Origin: Streptomyces xylophagus
GTDB lineage: Bacteria > Actinomycetota > Actinomycetes > Streptomycetales > Streptomycetaceae
NCBI RefSeq assembly: GCF_000716435.1
Contig: NZ_JNWO01000010.1
Location: 62,001-126,000, forward strand
DNA: 64,000 nucleotides
Reading direction: 5' to 3'
Part shown: positions 46,941 to 55,252 of the stretch, piece by piece
Layout of the letters: every line of letters begins with the position of its first letter
How positions within the stretch are numbered: the stretch's first letter is position 1
Translations under genes and position numbers: made by a program
The notes under the pieces: model-generated
The model's input: only the letters and a program-made list of their open reading frames with translations
What the model was told of the DNA's origin: nothing
Database searches by the model: none

Positions 46941-47791
46941 GGATCGGGCACCTGGTCGCTCCAGCCGCCGGGGACGGTGCGGCCCTGCTGGGCGCGGAAG
47001 CGGACGGGTGGCACGCCGACGCGGCGGGTGAACAGGCGGGAGAAGTAGGCGGGGTCGTCGTAGCCGACGCGGCGGGCGACGGCGGCGACCGGGAGTTCGG
47101 TGGCGGCCAGCAACTCCTTGGCGCGGCCCAGGCGGATGCCGAGGAGGTAGTCCTTGGGGCTGCATCCGGCGCCCCTGCGGACGGCGGTGCGCAGTGCGGC
47201 GGGGGTCATGCCGTGCCGGGCCGCGTGGTCGGCGACGGTGAGCGGCAGACAGGCGTCGCGGGCGAGGGCCTGCAGGACGGGGTCGCCGTCGGGGGCGAGG
47301 TCGGCGCGGGCGCGGCGCAGGGCGACCAGGAGTTCGTGGACGGCCGCGCCGGTCTCCACCTCCAGGAGGGGGTTGCCGCGCCGTGCGGCACGCGCCATCC
47401 GCCCGATGACCGCGCGGGGTCCGCTCGCATCCGAGAGGGCCACCACGGGCCGCTCCGGCTCGATGTAGCCGAGTTCGGTGTACGTCGTCGTCGCAGGCCC
47501 GGTGAAGTCGACGAACCCCTCGTCCCAGCCGGCGCCGGCATCGGGCGCGTAGTGGTGCGGCACGCCGGGGGTGAGCCACAGCAGCGCGGGCGCGGTGACC
47601 GTCGTACGGCGGCCGTCGGGGCTCAGGTACCAGCCGCCGCCCGCGCTGATCACGACGGCGACGTGGTGGTCGAGGGTGCGGGGGCCGACGGTGGGCAGCT
47701 CGCCGTACTGGAGGCCGACGCCGAGGCAGGCGAGGCCGAGGCGGTGGTGGGCGGGTGCGGGGGTGAAGAACCGCATCCAGGTGTGGTACAT
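46901..47791 (-). CDS. AraC family transcriptional regulator
   Basis: A 296-residue regulator. The N-terminal cupin-like ligand domain (about 1-150) contains LDHHVAVVISAGGGWYL, APALLWLTPGVPHHYAPDAG and WDEGFVDFTGPA. The C-terminal double HTH (about 190-285) has LTVADHAARHGMTPAALRTAVRRGAG, SPKDYLLGIRLGRAKELLAATELPVAAVARRVGYDDPAYFSRLFTRRVGVPPVRFR. MYHTWMRFF at 47791 follows GGGAGAGGG and is preferred to the repeat-rich upstream frame. Divergent from the beta-galactosidase gene, so it probably controls it in response to a sugar (inference). Confidence 0.88.
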   Translation of the reverse strand: MYHTWMRFFTPAPAHHRLGLACLGVGLQYGELPTVGPRTLDHHVAVVISAGGGWYLSPDGRRTTVTAPALLWLTPGVPHHYAPDAGAGWDEGFVDFTGPATTTYTELGYIEPERPVVALSDASGPRAVIGRMARAARRGNPLLEVETGAAVHELLVALRRARADLAPDGDPVLQALARDACLPLTVADHAARHGMTPAALRTAVRRGAGCSPKDYLLGIRLGRAKELLAATELPVAAVARRVGYDDPAYFSRLFTRRVGVPPVRFRAQQGRTVPGGWSDQVPDPADPPRIEWPHAT

Positions 47792-47810
47792 CGGCGCCCT
47801 CTCCCGCGTT

Positions 47811-47899
47811 CCGTCCATGGGGACGGCCATGCGTCCGTCCATGGGTCCGGCCGTGCGTTCGTCCATCCGTCCAAGTAGCGGTGATCTTTGTCCATGGAC
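47811..47899. promoter_or_regulatory. GTCCATGG box array between the AraC regulator and beta-galactosidase
   Basis: GTCCATGG occurs at 47813, 47837 and (within the palindrome GTCCATGGAC) 47890, with a near copy GTCCATCC at 47861. The first three are spaced exactly 24 bp, the last 29 bp. CCGTCC-ATGG-GGACGG at 47811-47826 is itself an inverted repeat. AraC-type proteins bind pairs of direct repeats about two helical turns apart, so this is a reasonable operator candidate. Confidence 0.5.
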
Positions 47900-47931
47900 G
47901 TGATCGGCGCCAAGGGGTGAGAGTCGGGGGC

Positions 47932-49749
47932 ATGGGCGAGTTCACCGTGGGCGACAGGGACTTTCTGCTGGACGGGCGGCCGGTGCGGCTGCTGTCCGGA
48001 GCGCTGCACTACTTCCGGGTGCACGAGGCGAGTTGGGGGCACCGGCTGGCGATGCTGCGGGCGATGGGCCTCAACTGCGTGGAGACGTACGTCCCGTGGA
48101 ACCTGCACGAGCCGGCGCCGGGCGACTTCAGGGACGTACAGGCGCTTGGCAGGTTCCTGGACGCGGCCCGGGAGGCGGGCCTGTGGGCGATCGTGCGCCC
48201 GGGGCCGTACATCTGCGCGGAGTGGGAGAACGGCGGGCTGCCGCACTGGCTGACGGGCGAGCTGGGGCCACGCGCGCGTACGCGTGACGCACGCTTCCTG
48301 GGACACCTGGAGCGCTGGCTCCGGCATCTGCTGCCCGAGGTCGTGTCCCGGCAGCTGGACCGGGGCGGACCGGTGATCATGGTGCAGATCGAGAACGAGT
48401 ACGGGAGTTACGGCTCCGACGCGGTCTATCTGCGGCGCGTGGCCGAGCTGCTGCGCGAACAGGGCGTCACCGTCCCGCTGTTCACCTCGGACGGCCCCGA
48501 GGACGTCATGCTGAGCGGCGGTTCGGTCCCCGGTGTCCTGGCGACGGTGAACTTCGGGTCCCACGCGCGCGAGGCCTTCGAGACGCTGCGCCGGCACCGG
48601 CCCGAAGGACCGTTGATGTGCATGGAGTTCTGGTGCGGCTGGTTCGACCACTGGGCCGGCGAGCACGTCGTCCGCGATGCCGGGGACGCGGCGGACGCGC
48701 TGCGGGAGATCCTGGAGTGCGGTGCGTCGGTCAACCTCTACATGGCGCACGGCGGCACCAACTTCGCCGGCTGGGCGGGCGCCAACCGGGGCGGCGGCGA
48801 TCTGCACGAGGGCCCGTTGGAGCCCGACGTGACGTCCTACGACTACGACGCCCCGATCGACGAGCACGGGCACCCCACGGAGAAGTTCTGGCGCCTGCGC
48901 GAGGTCCTCGCCGAGTACGCCGACGCGCCGCTGCCCGAACTCCCGCCCGCACCGGCCGTGTTGGGCGATCCGGCCGAGGTGCGCCTGACGGGCTGGGCGC
49001 CCCTGGCCGACGTACTGGAGGCTCGCGGTGGGCCGGAGGTCGAGGGCCCGGTCCCGCCGACCTTCGAGGAACTGGACGTGGACCGGGGAATCGTCCGCTA
49101 CGAAGTGACCGTGCCGGGACCGCGCGGACCGTATGCGCTCACCGCGCGCGGGCTGCGGGACCTCGCGGTGGTGTACGTCGACGGGGAGCGGGCCGGGGTC
49201 CTCGTGGAGGGCGACGAGCAGCTCAAGGAGCCCGTCGCCGGGGACGCGCGTGTGGAGTTGTGGGTGGAGTCCCTGGGGAGGGTCAACTACGGCCCGCGCC
49301 TCGGGGAGTCGAAGGGGATCACCGGGGGGCTGTTGCACGAGCGGCAGTATCTGCACGGGGTACGCGCGCGTGGGCTGCGTCTTGACGCGCTGGACGACGT
49401 CGAGGGCGTTCCGCTGCGGGAACTGCCCCCGGGCGACTCCCCCGGCCTGTACCGGGGCACGGTCGAGGTGCGCGGCGCCGGGGACGCCGTACTCGAACTG
49501 CCGGGCTGGACGCGGGGGTTCGTGTGGGTCAACGGGTTCAATCTGGGGCGGTACTGGTCGGCCGGGCCGCAACGGGAGTTGTACGTCCCCGGTCCCGTCC
49601 TGCGGGAGGGCGTGAACGAGGTGTGGGTGCTGGAACTCCAGGAGGCGCCGTTCACCGGAAGGTCGGTCACCTTGCGTGCTCAGCGGGAAACGGGGGCGGA
49701 GCCGATCTCGACCACCCGCGCCCAGTCGGGCGGCGTGTCCGGCACATAG
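47932..49749 (+). CDS. GH35 beta-galactosidase
   Basis: A 605-residue glycoside hydrolase family 35 enzyme hydrolysing terminal beta-galactosides. The TIM barrel begins FLLDGRPVRLLSGALHYFRVH, then WGHRLAMLRAMGLNCVETYVPWNLHEP, GPYICAEWENGGLPHWL, acid/base Glu156 in QIENEYGSYG and nucleophile Glu232 in CMEFWCGWFDHWAG, with NLYMAHGGTNFAGWAGAN. C-terminal jelly-roll domains follow, with the FVWVNGFNLGRYWSAGPQ motif. There is no signal peptide, so it is cytoplasmic. The last 23 residues, beyond TLRAQ, are read from sequence antisense to the VWA gene (70-bp convergent overlap). Confidence 0.93.
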   Translation: MGEFTVGDRDFLLDGRPVRLLSGALHYFRVHEASWGHRLAMLRAMGLNCVETYVPWNLHEPAPGDFRDVQALGRFLDAAREAGLWAIVRPGPYICAEWENGGLPHWLTGELGPRARTRDARFLGHLERWLRHLLPEVVSRQLDRGGPVIMVQIENEYGSYGSDAVYLRRVAELLREQGVTVPLFTSDGPEDVMLSGGSVPGVLATVNFGSHAREAFETLRRHRPEGPLMCMEFWCGWFDHWAGEHVVRDAGDAADALREILECGASVNLYMAHGGTNFAGWAGANRGGGDLHEGPLEPDVTSYDYDAPIDEHGHPTEKFWRLREVLAEYADAPLPELPPAPAVLGDPAEVRLTGWAPLADVLEARGGPEVEGPVPPTFEELDVDRGIVRYEVTVPGPRGPYALTARGLRDLAVVYVDGERAGVLVEGDEQLKEPVAGDARVELWVESLGRVNYGPRLGESKGITGGLLHERQYLHGVRARGLRLDALDDVEGVPLRELPPGDSPGLYRGTVEVRGAGDAVLELPGWTRGFVWVNGFNLGRYWSAGPQRELYVPGPVLREGVNEVWVLELQEAPFTGRSVTLRAQRETGAEPISTTRAQSGGVSGT

Positions 49750-51017
49750 TCGGGGTCGTCCTCGTCGTAGGACCTGTTGGCGTACGGTCGCGGGAACAGG
49801 CCCACCACCGTCCGGCACGGCGGTCGGCGCTCCGGCCAGGGTGTCTGGCCGTCGGTGAGGACCACGACGACGTCGGGCCGGGGCTGGGCGCGCAGCGCCT
49901 TGGCGAAGCCGGTGCGCAGATCTGTACCGCCGCCGCCCAGCAGCGGAATGCCCTCGGCGCGGCACAGCGGGTGCGCGAACTCGGCCGCCGCGTCGCACGG
50001 CACCACGGTCACCAGGTCGCGGCGGCCGCCCACCGCCCTTGAGATCGCGGCGACTTCGAGGAGTGCGCTGCCCAACTCGGCGTCGCTGACCGACCCGGAG
50101 GTGTCGATGACCACACAGACCCGGGGCGGTCTGCGGCGCAGGCTCGGCAGCACCACGCCGGGCAGCCCGGCCGAGCGGCGCGAGGGCCTGCCGTAGGAGT
50201 AGTCCTCGCCCGCGCCGGGACCGGTGACCGCCGAGCGGATCGCCGCGCCCAGCAACTCCCGCCACGGCTGCGGCGGATGGAACGCCTCCTCCGCCCACCG
50301 CCGCCACCCGCTCGGGGCACTGCCCGGACGGCCGGTGATGCCCTGCGCCACCCGGAAGCGGACCGCGTCGCGCTGCTGCTCGCTCAGCCCGTTCGCGCCA
50401 TCGGGCCCCAACTCCCAGCCCCGGTCCAGCCCGTCGGCACCGCTGCCGCAGTCCAGCCAGGCCAACTCCTGGGTGCGCGGCCCGAGTTGGAACCAGCGCA
50501 AGTAGTCCTCCATCAGGTTCCCCGCGGGCAGCCCCAGGGACCCCGGCAGGACCGCTCCCTCGGGGACGACCAGGCCGTCGCCGAACACGTCGTCGTTGAT
50601 CTCGAAGTCCGCGGCGATGTTCATCCTCAACCGCTCCCCCGGGCCGGTCAGTTCGCGCTCGCGGGCGACCCGGTCGCTGCGGCCGTGGTGGTCGCGCAGG
50701 AGATGTGACACCTCGTGGACCCAGACACCGGCCAGGTCCTCGACCGACATCCGGTCCACGAATCCCGGCGAGACATAGCAGCGCCAGTGCCGGTCGACGG
50801 CCATCGTCGGGACCTGCCGCGACTCGACGGTGTGCAGGGCGAACAGGGCCGTGGCGAGGTAGGGGCGGACCCGGGCGGCGAAGAGGCGGGCGGCGAAGAG
50901 CTTCTCGAGGTCGAGGGCGGCGACCGTACTCGTGTCCGGGCCCGTGCCCGTGTTCATGCCCGTGTTCATGCCCGTGCCCGTGCCCATGCCCGTGCCCATG
51001 CCCGTGCCCGTGTTCAT
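49680..51017 (-). CDS. VWA-like protein with N-terminal metallopeptidase-type HExxH motif (DUF2201 type)
   Basis: A 445-residue protein. Residues 1-27 are a TG/M-rich repeat. An N-terminal domain (about 30-260) has HEVSHLLRDHHGRS with HExxH at 101-105 and RMNIAADFEINDDVF, matching the putative metallopeptidase domain seen in DUF2201 proteins. The C-terminal VWA-like domain (about 298-440) has VCVVIDTSGSVSD (Asp305-Ser309 MIDAS), LGGGGTDLRTGF and VVVLTDGQTPWP. The start at 51017 overlaps the MoxR stop by 4 bp. MoxR/VWA pairs act as chaperone-like metal-insertion or remodelling machines; the target is unknown. Confidence 0.88.
   Translation of the reverse strand: MNTGTGMGTGMGTGTGMNTGMNTGTGPDTSTVAALDLEKLFAARLFAARVRPYLATALFALHTVESRQVPTMAVDRHWRCYVSPGFVDRMSVEDLAGVWVHEVSHLLRDHHGRSDRVARERELTGPGERLRMNIAADFEINDDVFGDGLVVPEGAVLPGSLGLPAGNLMEDYLRWFQLGPRTQELAWLDCGSGADGLDRGWELGPDGANGLSEQQRDAVRFRVAQGITGRPGSAPSGWRRWAEEAFHPPQPWRELLGAAIRSAVTGPGAGEDYSYGRPSRRSAGLPGVVLPSLRRRPPRVCVVIDTSGSVSDAELGSALLEVAAISRAVGGRRDLVTVVPCDAAAEFAHPLCRAEGIPLLGGGGTDLRTGFAKALRAQPRPDVVVVLTDGQTPWPERRPPCRTVVGLFPRPYANRSYDEDDPDYVPDTPPDWARVVEIGSAPVSR
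50940..51017 (-). repeat. hexanucleotide repeat at the start of the VWA gene
   Basis: About 13 consecutive 6-bp units (GGCACG, GGCATG or GAACAC/GAACATG variants on the minus strand) code for alternating TG and M residues and supply several extra in-frame ATGs. Because the unit is 6 bp, changes in copy number keep the frame and only alter N-terminal length and the choice of start. Confidence 0.8.
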
Positions 51018-52279
51018 CGGCCGCCCTTCGCGGCTGCGGCGGCGCGGTCCGCCCGCTGCGACAGGGTGACCACTCCGGCGAGTTGCTCGATGGACGCGGG
51101 AACGTCCCAGTCCGCGCGGCGCAGCGAGGCGAGGGTGGTCGCGGGGACAACGACCAGGTCCGGGGCTCCGGTCTCCAACGCCCGGACCAGGACCGCCCAG
51201 GCCGCGTCCCAACGGGCCCTGTCCGGGCGGTTGCGGACCGCGGCCACCACACCGTCGAGCACGGCCTGCCGCAGATCCCCGCGCTCGGGCAGCTCACCGG
51301 CCGTCGGGTCGGCGAGGAACGTCTCGGGGTCGGGAAGGTCCATCCGGTCGATACAGGCCAGCAGTTCCAGGCCGGGGCCGTCCCCCACCGTGCCCCTGAC
51401 CAGCTGGGACAGCACCTCCCGCGAGGAGCCGACCGCCGTCGCGAACGCGATCAGGGTCTGGGCCATCTCCCAGCTCCGGGGCGACGGCCAGGCACCGCCG
51501 CGCCGCGTCTCGCTGCTGGGCAGTTGATGGACGAGCTTGGGGCGGCCGGTGAGCAGCCCGCACACCGCGCGGCGCGCGAAGTCCACGGCCCCGGGCAGCT
51601 TCTCGGGATCGAGCCGCGGCAGGGTGGCGCGGGGCCAGGTGCCACCGAGTCCTCGTACGACGACCTCGTGGTCGTGGGTCCACTGGAGGTGCACGAACCG
51701 GTTGGCCAGCGGCGGGCTCAACTCCCAGCCGTCGGCCGCCGAGGACCGCGGGTTGGCGGCGGCCACGATCCGCACCCCGGTCGGCAGCCGCAGGGCGCCA
51801 ATCCGCCGTTCCAGCACCAGCCGCAGCAGCGCGGCCTGCACGGCGGGCGGCGCGGTGGACAACTCGTCCAGGAACAACAGCCCCCGGCCCGCGCGCACGA
51901 GCCGTACGGCCCAGTCCGGCGGGGCCATCGGGACGCCCTGCTCCGCGGGATCGTCGCCCACGACGGGCAGCCCGGAGAAGTCGGACGGCTCGTGCACGCT
52001 CGCGATCACCGTGGTCAACGGCAGGTCCAGCGCGGCGGCGAGCTGGGTCAGCGCCGCCGTCTTGCCGATGCCGGGCTCGCCCCACAGCAGCACGGGGAGG
52101 TCGGCGGCGACGGCCAAGGTCAGGGCCTCCAGTTGGGTGTCGGGGCGCGGTTCGGTGGTGGTGTCGCGCAGGAGGGTCAACAGGTCGGCGGCGATGTCGA
52201 GTTGAGAGGCGTGGGAGGGGTGAGGGAGGTGGGAGTGGGAGGGGGTGTCGGTGGCGGCGTACAGGGTGCGTGTGGGCAT
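51014..52279 (-). CDS. MoxR-family AAA+ ATPase
   Basis: A 421-residue AAA+ ATPase: Walker A GEPGIGKT (67-74), insertion strand HEPSDFSGLPVVGDD, Walker B GLLFLDELSTAPPAVQAALLRLVLER (134-159), sensor 1 RIVAAANPRSSA and the arginine-finger region SPPLANRFVHLQW. The C-terminal 130 residues are helical. It is translationally coupled to the VWA gene downstream (ATGA overlap), as typical for MoxR/VWA pairs. The upstream 230 bp contain a 42-bp tandem array separating it from the co-oriented orphan gene. Confidence 0.92.
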   Translation of the reverse strand: MPTRTLYAATDTPSHSHLPHPSHASQLDIAADLLTLLRDTTTEPRPDTQLEALTLAVAADLPVLLWGEPGIGKTAALTQLAAALDLPLTTVIASVHEPSDFSGLPVVGDDPAEQGVPMAPPDWAVRLVRAGRGLLFLDELSTAPPAVQAALLRLVLERRIGALRLPTGVRIVAAANPRSSAADGWELSPPLANRFVHLQWTHDHEVVVRGLGGTWPRATLPRLDPEKLPGAVDFARRAVCGLLTGRPKLVHQLPSSETRRGGAWPSPRSWEMAQTLIAFATAVGSSREVLSQLVRGTVGDGPGLELLACIDRMDLPDPETFLADPTAGELPERGDLRQAVLDGVVAAVRNRPDRARWDAAWAVLVRALETGAPDLVVVPATTLASLRRADWDVPASIEQLAGVVTLSQRADRAAAAAKGGR

Positions 52280-52344
52280 ATGTGGTCACCTTTGGGTTGG
52301 GGTGGAGTGTGCGTGGGTGAGGGGTGGAGCGGGTGCGGGTGCGG

Positions 52345-52545
52345 GATGGAGCAGGTGCGGGCAGGGGGCGAAGTCGCGTGCGGTCAGCGGCCGTTGATGC
52401 AGGAAGTGGCCAAGTCCCCGTGCGGTCAGCGGCCGATCGTGCGGGCAGGAGCGAAGTCCCTTGCGGTCAGCGGTCGATGGTGCGGGCAGGGGCCAAGTCC
52501 CCGTGCGGTCAGCGGCCGATGGTGCGGCGGGGGCGGACTTTTTGG
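52345..52545. repeat. 41-42-bp tandem repeat, four full units, at the orphan gene 3' end
   Basis: TGCGGTCAGCGGCCGAT followed by GGTGCGGGCAGGGGCCAAGT recurs with starts at 52379, 52421, 52462 and 52504 (spacings 42, 41, 42), plus a partial unit from about 52345. The most rightward unit contains the last codons (TIGR) and the TGA of the orphan gene, whose stop is at 52509-52511. The same stop-containing block is repeated towards moxR. Confidence 0.88.
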
Positions 52546-53891
52546 GGGCGCGGAAGTCCTGGGAAGAAGTGACCGGATCGAGGGCCTGGGCCGGCCAGGC
52601 CCGCCCTGAACAGGCCGTATGTGAGCCGTCGTTGCGCCGCCGCCTCGAGTTCGTCCCGCAGTGCGCCGCCGCGCAGCACCGCGTCGGGACCGAGCAGTCC
52701 CTCTACGACGGCCAGCGCGCCGGCGGTGTCTCCGTGGACGAGGCGTTCACGGACGCCGGTGAGGCAGTCCGGGCGGCGGTGGGCGTCGTCGATGGCCTGG
52801 AGGCAGGGCAGTGGGGTGCCGGTCAGCGCGACCAGCAGTTCCTCGCGACGGATCTCGGCCGGATCGTGGTCCAGGGGTGCCAGTACGCCGTCCACCAGAC
52901 CGATCCGGTGCAGGGCGCCCCGGCAGTCGACGAGGTGCGGTTGTCCTGCCGCCCGGTCCGGATTCCGCGCGGGACTGTCCGGCCGGGGCCGGTCCGGTAC
53001 CAGTGCGGCGGCGACCAGCGGATGCAGCCGGTCGGCCTCGATCGCGCCGGTGCGGAGCAGTTCCAGGTCGGGCAGGACCCAGGTCGCCGCGTCGGGCAGG
53101 ACCGGCAGGGCGGCGGTGCTGCCGTCCGTCGATGCCGGTGCGATACGCAGGGTGTCCTCGACCGGATCCCGCGCGAGCGTGAACCGGTGCCGGGAACCGA
53201 ACCGTACGGTGACGGGACCGGCCGTGCGTCCCTCGGCGCGGAGCAGGATCGCCGCCTCGTCCGCCCACCGGTCGACGGCGCAGTTCCACGCCTCGGGCAC
53301 CGTGTCCAGCGGAGCCGGGGTCGGTGAAGGTGCGTCGCGGGGTGGCCGGTCGGCCCCGGACCTGGTCCGCAGCTCACCGCTCCTCCCCGCGTCCCACAGG
53401 TGTCGGTGCAGGTCGAGGCGGAACCGTCGGCTCGGCCGGGGATGCGGATGCCTGCGGGCCACGGCCTCGCGGTGGGTGCCGTCCCACAGCGCGAGGCTGA
53501 TCCGCTGGCCGCCGTCCGCCCAGGCCGGTGGCGTCCGGACCACCAGGTGGAGCGGGCGCGGGGCATCGTCCCCGTAGCGGGCCAGGGTGAGGGTCAGTCC
53601 CGGGCGCAGCAGTCCGTCGGGGGCGATCCTCGGCAGATGCCAACGCAGCAGGTCAGGGGCGAGTCGGCGGAGATCGGCGCGCAGCCGGGCGGCCGGTTCC
53701 CGGCCATGGGCGCGCGCGACGGACCGTAGGTCGAGATCGATGTCGACCCCTGCGGCGGCGCAGGCGCCCGCCCAGTCGCCGACGCGGCGGCGGGCCGTAG
53801 CGGTCTCGATCATGGAGGGCGGCACGGCGAACTCGCGCACGCGCGGCCAGAAGGAAAGCCGGGAATTCCCGTTCGCGGGGTGAGGGAGCAT
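52509..53891 (-). CDS. protein of unknown function in the MoxR/VWA cluster
   Basis: A 460-residue soluble protein that I do not recognise. The N-terminal part has MIETATARRRVGDWAGACAAAGVDIDLDLRSVARAHG. The middle has SLALWDGTHREAVARRHPHPRPSRRFRLDLHRHLWDAG, then WNCAVDRWADEAAILL. The C-terminal third is LEAAAQRRLTYGLFRAGL. Asp/Arg-rich with many tryptophans; no membrane segment or known catalytic motif. ATG 53891 follows AAGGTGAG at good distance. Upstream of and co-oriented with moxR, it could be an adaptor or substrate of that machine (inference). Its 3' end lies in the 42-bp tandem array. Confidence 0.75.
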   Translation of the reverse strand: MLPHPANGNSRLSFWPRVREFAVPPSMIETATARRRVGDWAGACAAAGVDIDLDLRSVARAHGREPAARLRADLRRLAPDLLRWHLPRIAPDGLLRPGLTLTLARYGDDAPRPLHLVVRTPPAWADGGQRISLALWDGTHREAVARRHPHPRPSRRFRLDLHRHLWDAGRSGELRTRSGADRPPRDAPSPTPAPLDTVPEAWNCAVDRWADEAAILLRAEGRTAGPVTVRFGSRHRFTLARDPVEDTLRIAPASTDGSTAALPVLPDAATWVLPDLELLRTGAIEADRLHPLVAAALVPDRPRPDSPARNPDRAAGQPHLVDCRGALHRIGLVDGVLAPLDHDPAEIRREELLVALTGTPLPCLQAIDDAHRRPDCLTGVRERLVHGDTAGALAVVEGLLGPDAVLRGGALRDELEAAAQRRLTYGLFRAGLAGPGPRSGHFFPGLPRPQKVRPRRTIGR

Positions 53892-54071
53892 CAGCACTCA
53901 CCTTGCGCGGACGGGACCCCCGATCTGTGAACGGAGTGAGCCATCGTCGTCGTCATCGCGGGGAGCATAGCCTTCTCGGCCGCGATCTGTCAGGGAAATA
54001 TAGGGGGCATGCATCCGGGCGCATCGGCATAGAGTGGATGCGGGTTCAGGGCGTCTTTGGGGGTTACGGAC

Positions 54072-54959
54072 GTGGCGGACGACGGACCGGTCGAGCACGG
54101 CTACCCACACCTGGACACGGTGCGGGACGCCATCACCGCGCTCTACAAGCGGTTGTCCTACGACACCGTCCAGACGTTCGCGACCAGCGTGGCCCCCGTC
54201 GACGTGGCCTTCGCCGACACGGACGACCTGCATCTGGGGGCGCAGCGGGTGGCCCGCGAGATGGTCCGGCACTATCGGCTCCCGGACGCCCGGCTGATCG
54301 TCAGTTTCCGTGAGATGACGCATGCGGCGAACGTCGAACTGGCCGCCGGGCCCGAGTACTTCGTGGAGTTGAACGACCGGTTCCGCACCCATCGCCGGGA
54401 CATCGGCGCGGCTCTCGCGCACGAGGTGATGCACGTCTATCTGCACCGCCTCGACCTGTCCTTCCCCGGCACCCGCGAGAACGAGATCCTCACGGACACG
54501 GCGGCGACGTATCTGGGGGCGGGGTGGTTGCTGCTCGACGCGTACCGGGAGGACTCGGCGTCCTCGCAGAAGCTCGGGTATCTCACGCCGGAGGAGTTCG
54601 GGTACGTCCTCGCCAAGCGGGCCCTGGTCTTCGGCGAGGATCCCTCCGTGTGGTTCACCAGTCCGCAGGCCTACACGGCGTACGTGAAGGGGATGGCGCA
54701 GGCCCGGCGTGACGAGCAGCAGCCTCCGTTGACTGCGGCGGGGTGGGCTGGGCGGAGGCGCTACGCGCATGACCGGCGGCATGCTCCCGGGCCCGGTTCT
54801 CAGTCCGGGGTGCCGTATGCCTTCAGCGGGGACGGGGGTGGCAGCTTGCGGGTGTCGTTCCCTTGCCCCACCTGTCATCAGCGGATCAGGGTGCCGGTGC
54901 GGGGGCGTGTACGGGCGCGGTGTTCTTTGTGCCGGACGGTGTTGGAGTGCGACACGTAG
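54072..54959 (+). CDS. HExxH metallopeptidase-like protein with C-terminal zinc ribbon
   Basis: A 295-residue protein. A zinc-peptidase-type motif LAHEVMHVYLHRL (His117, Glu118, His121) is followed by NEILTDTAATYLGAGWLLLDA, where Glu or Asp could be the third ligand. The C-terminal 50 residues form a zinc ribbon: CPTCHQRIRVPVRGRVRARCSLCRTVLEC. Preceding segment: YFVELNDRFRTHRRDIGAAL. The start is GTG 54072 behind GGGGGTT; TTG 54057 is possible. Divergent from the orphan/MoxR/VWA unit. There is no signal peptide. The substrate is unknown. Confidence 0.82.
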   Translation: MADDGPVEHGYPHLDTVRDAITALYKRLSYDTVQTFATSVAPVDVAFADTDDLHLGAQRVAREMVRHYRLPDARLIVSFREMTHAANVELAAGPEYFVELNDRFRTHRRDIGAALAHEVMHVYLHRLDLSFPGTRENEILTDTAATYLGAGWLLLDAYREDSASSQKLGYLTPEEFGYVLAKRALVFGEDPSVWFTSPQAYTAYVKGMAQARRDEQQPPLTAAGWAGRRRYAHDRRHAPGPGSQSGVPYAFSGDGGGSLRVSFPCPTCHQRIRVPVRGRVRARCSLCRTVLECDT

Positions 54960-55062
54960 GTGTGTCTTGAGGTGTGCCTCGAGGTGTGTTTTCAGGTGAC
55001 CGGTGTCGATGCGGGCGTCCCTGGGGGCTCCGCCCCCAGCCCCCCGACCTATGCCCACCCAC

Positions 55063-55245
55063 CACCCGTCTCGGTCCGCCGAAAAGTGGACCCTCAAAAG
55101 CAGACTCGGTGGGCCGGGAAGTGAGCCCCTCCGAAGCAGACTCGGTGGGCCCAGAAGTTGGGCCCTCCAAAGGCAGACTCGGTGGGCCCAGAAGTCGAGC
55201 CCTCCCAAGGCAGGCTCGGTCCCGCCGAGAAGCGGACGTACAGCC
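55063..55245. repeat. 36-37-bp tandem repeat, about five units, in the 54960-55252 gap
   Basis: GCAGACTCGGTGGGCCCAG followed by AAGTNGNGCCCTCCAAAG recurs with starts at 55100, 55136, 55173 and 55210, plus a degraded unit near 55063. The array ends just before the stop codon of the leftward SDR gene (55253). A GGGGGCTCCGCCCCC hairpin at 55024-55038, the first part of another dispersed element, precedes it. No protein gene lies in this 293-bp gap. Confidence 0.85.
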
Positions 55246-55252
55246 CTCCCGC

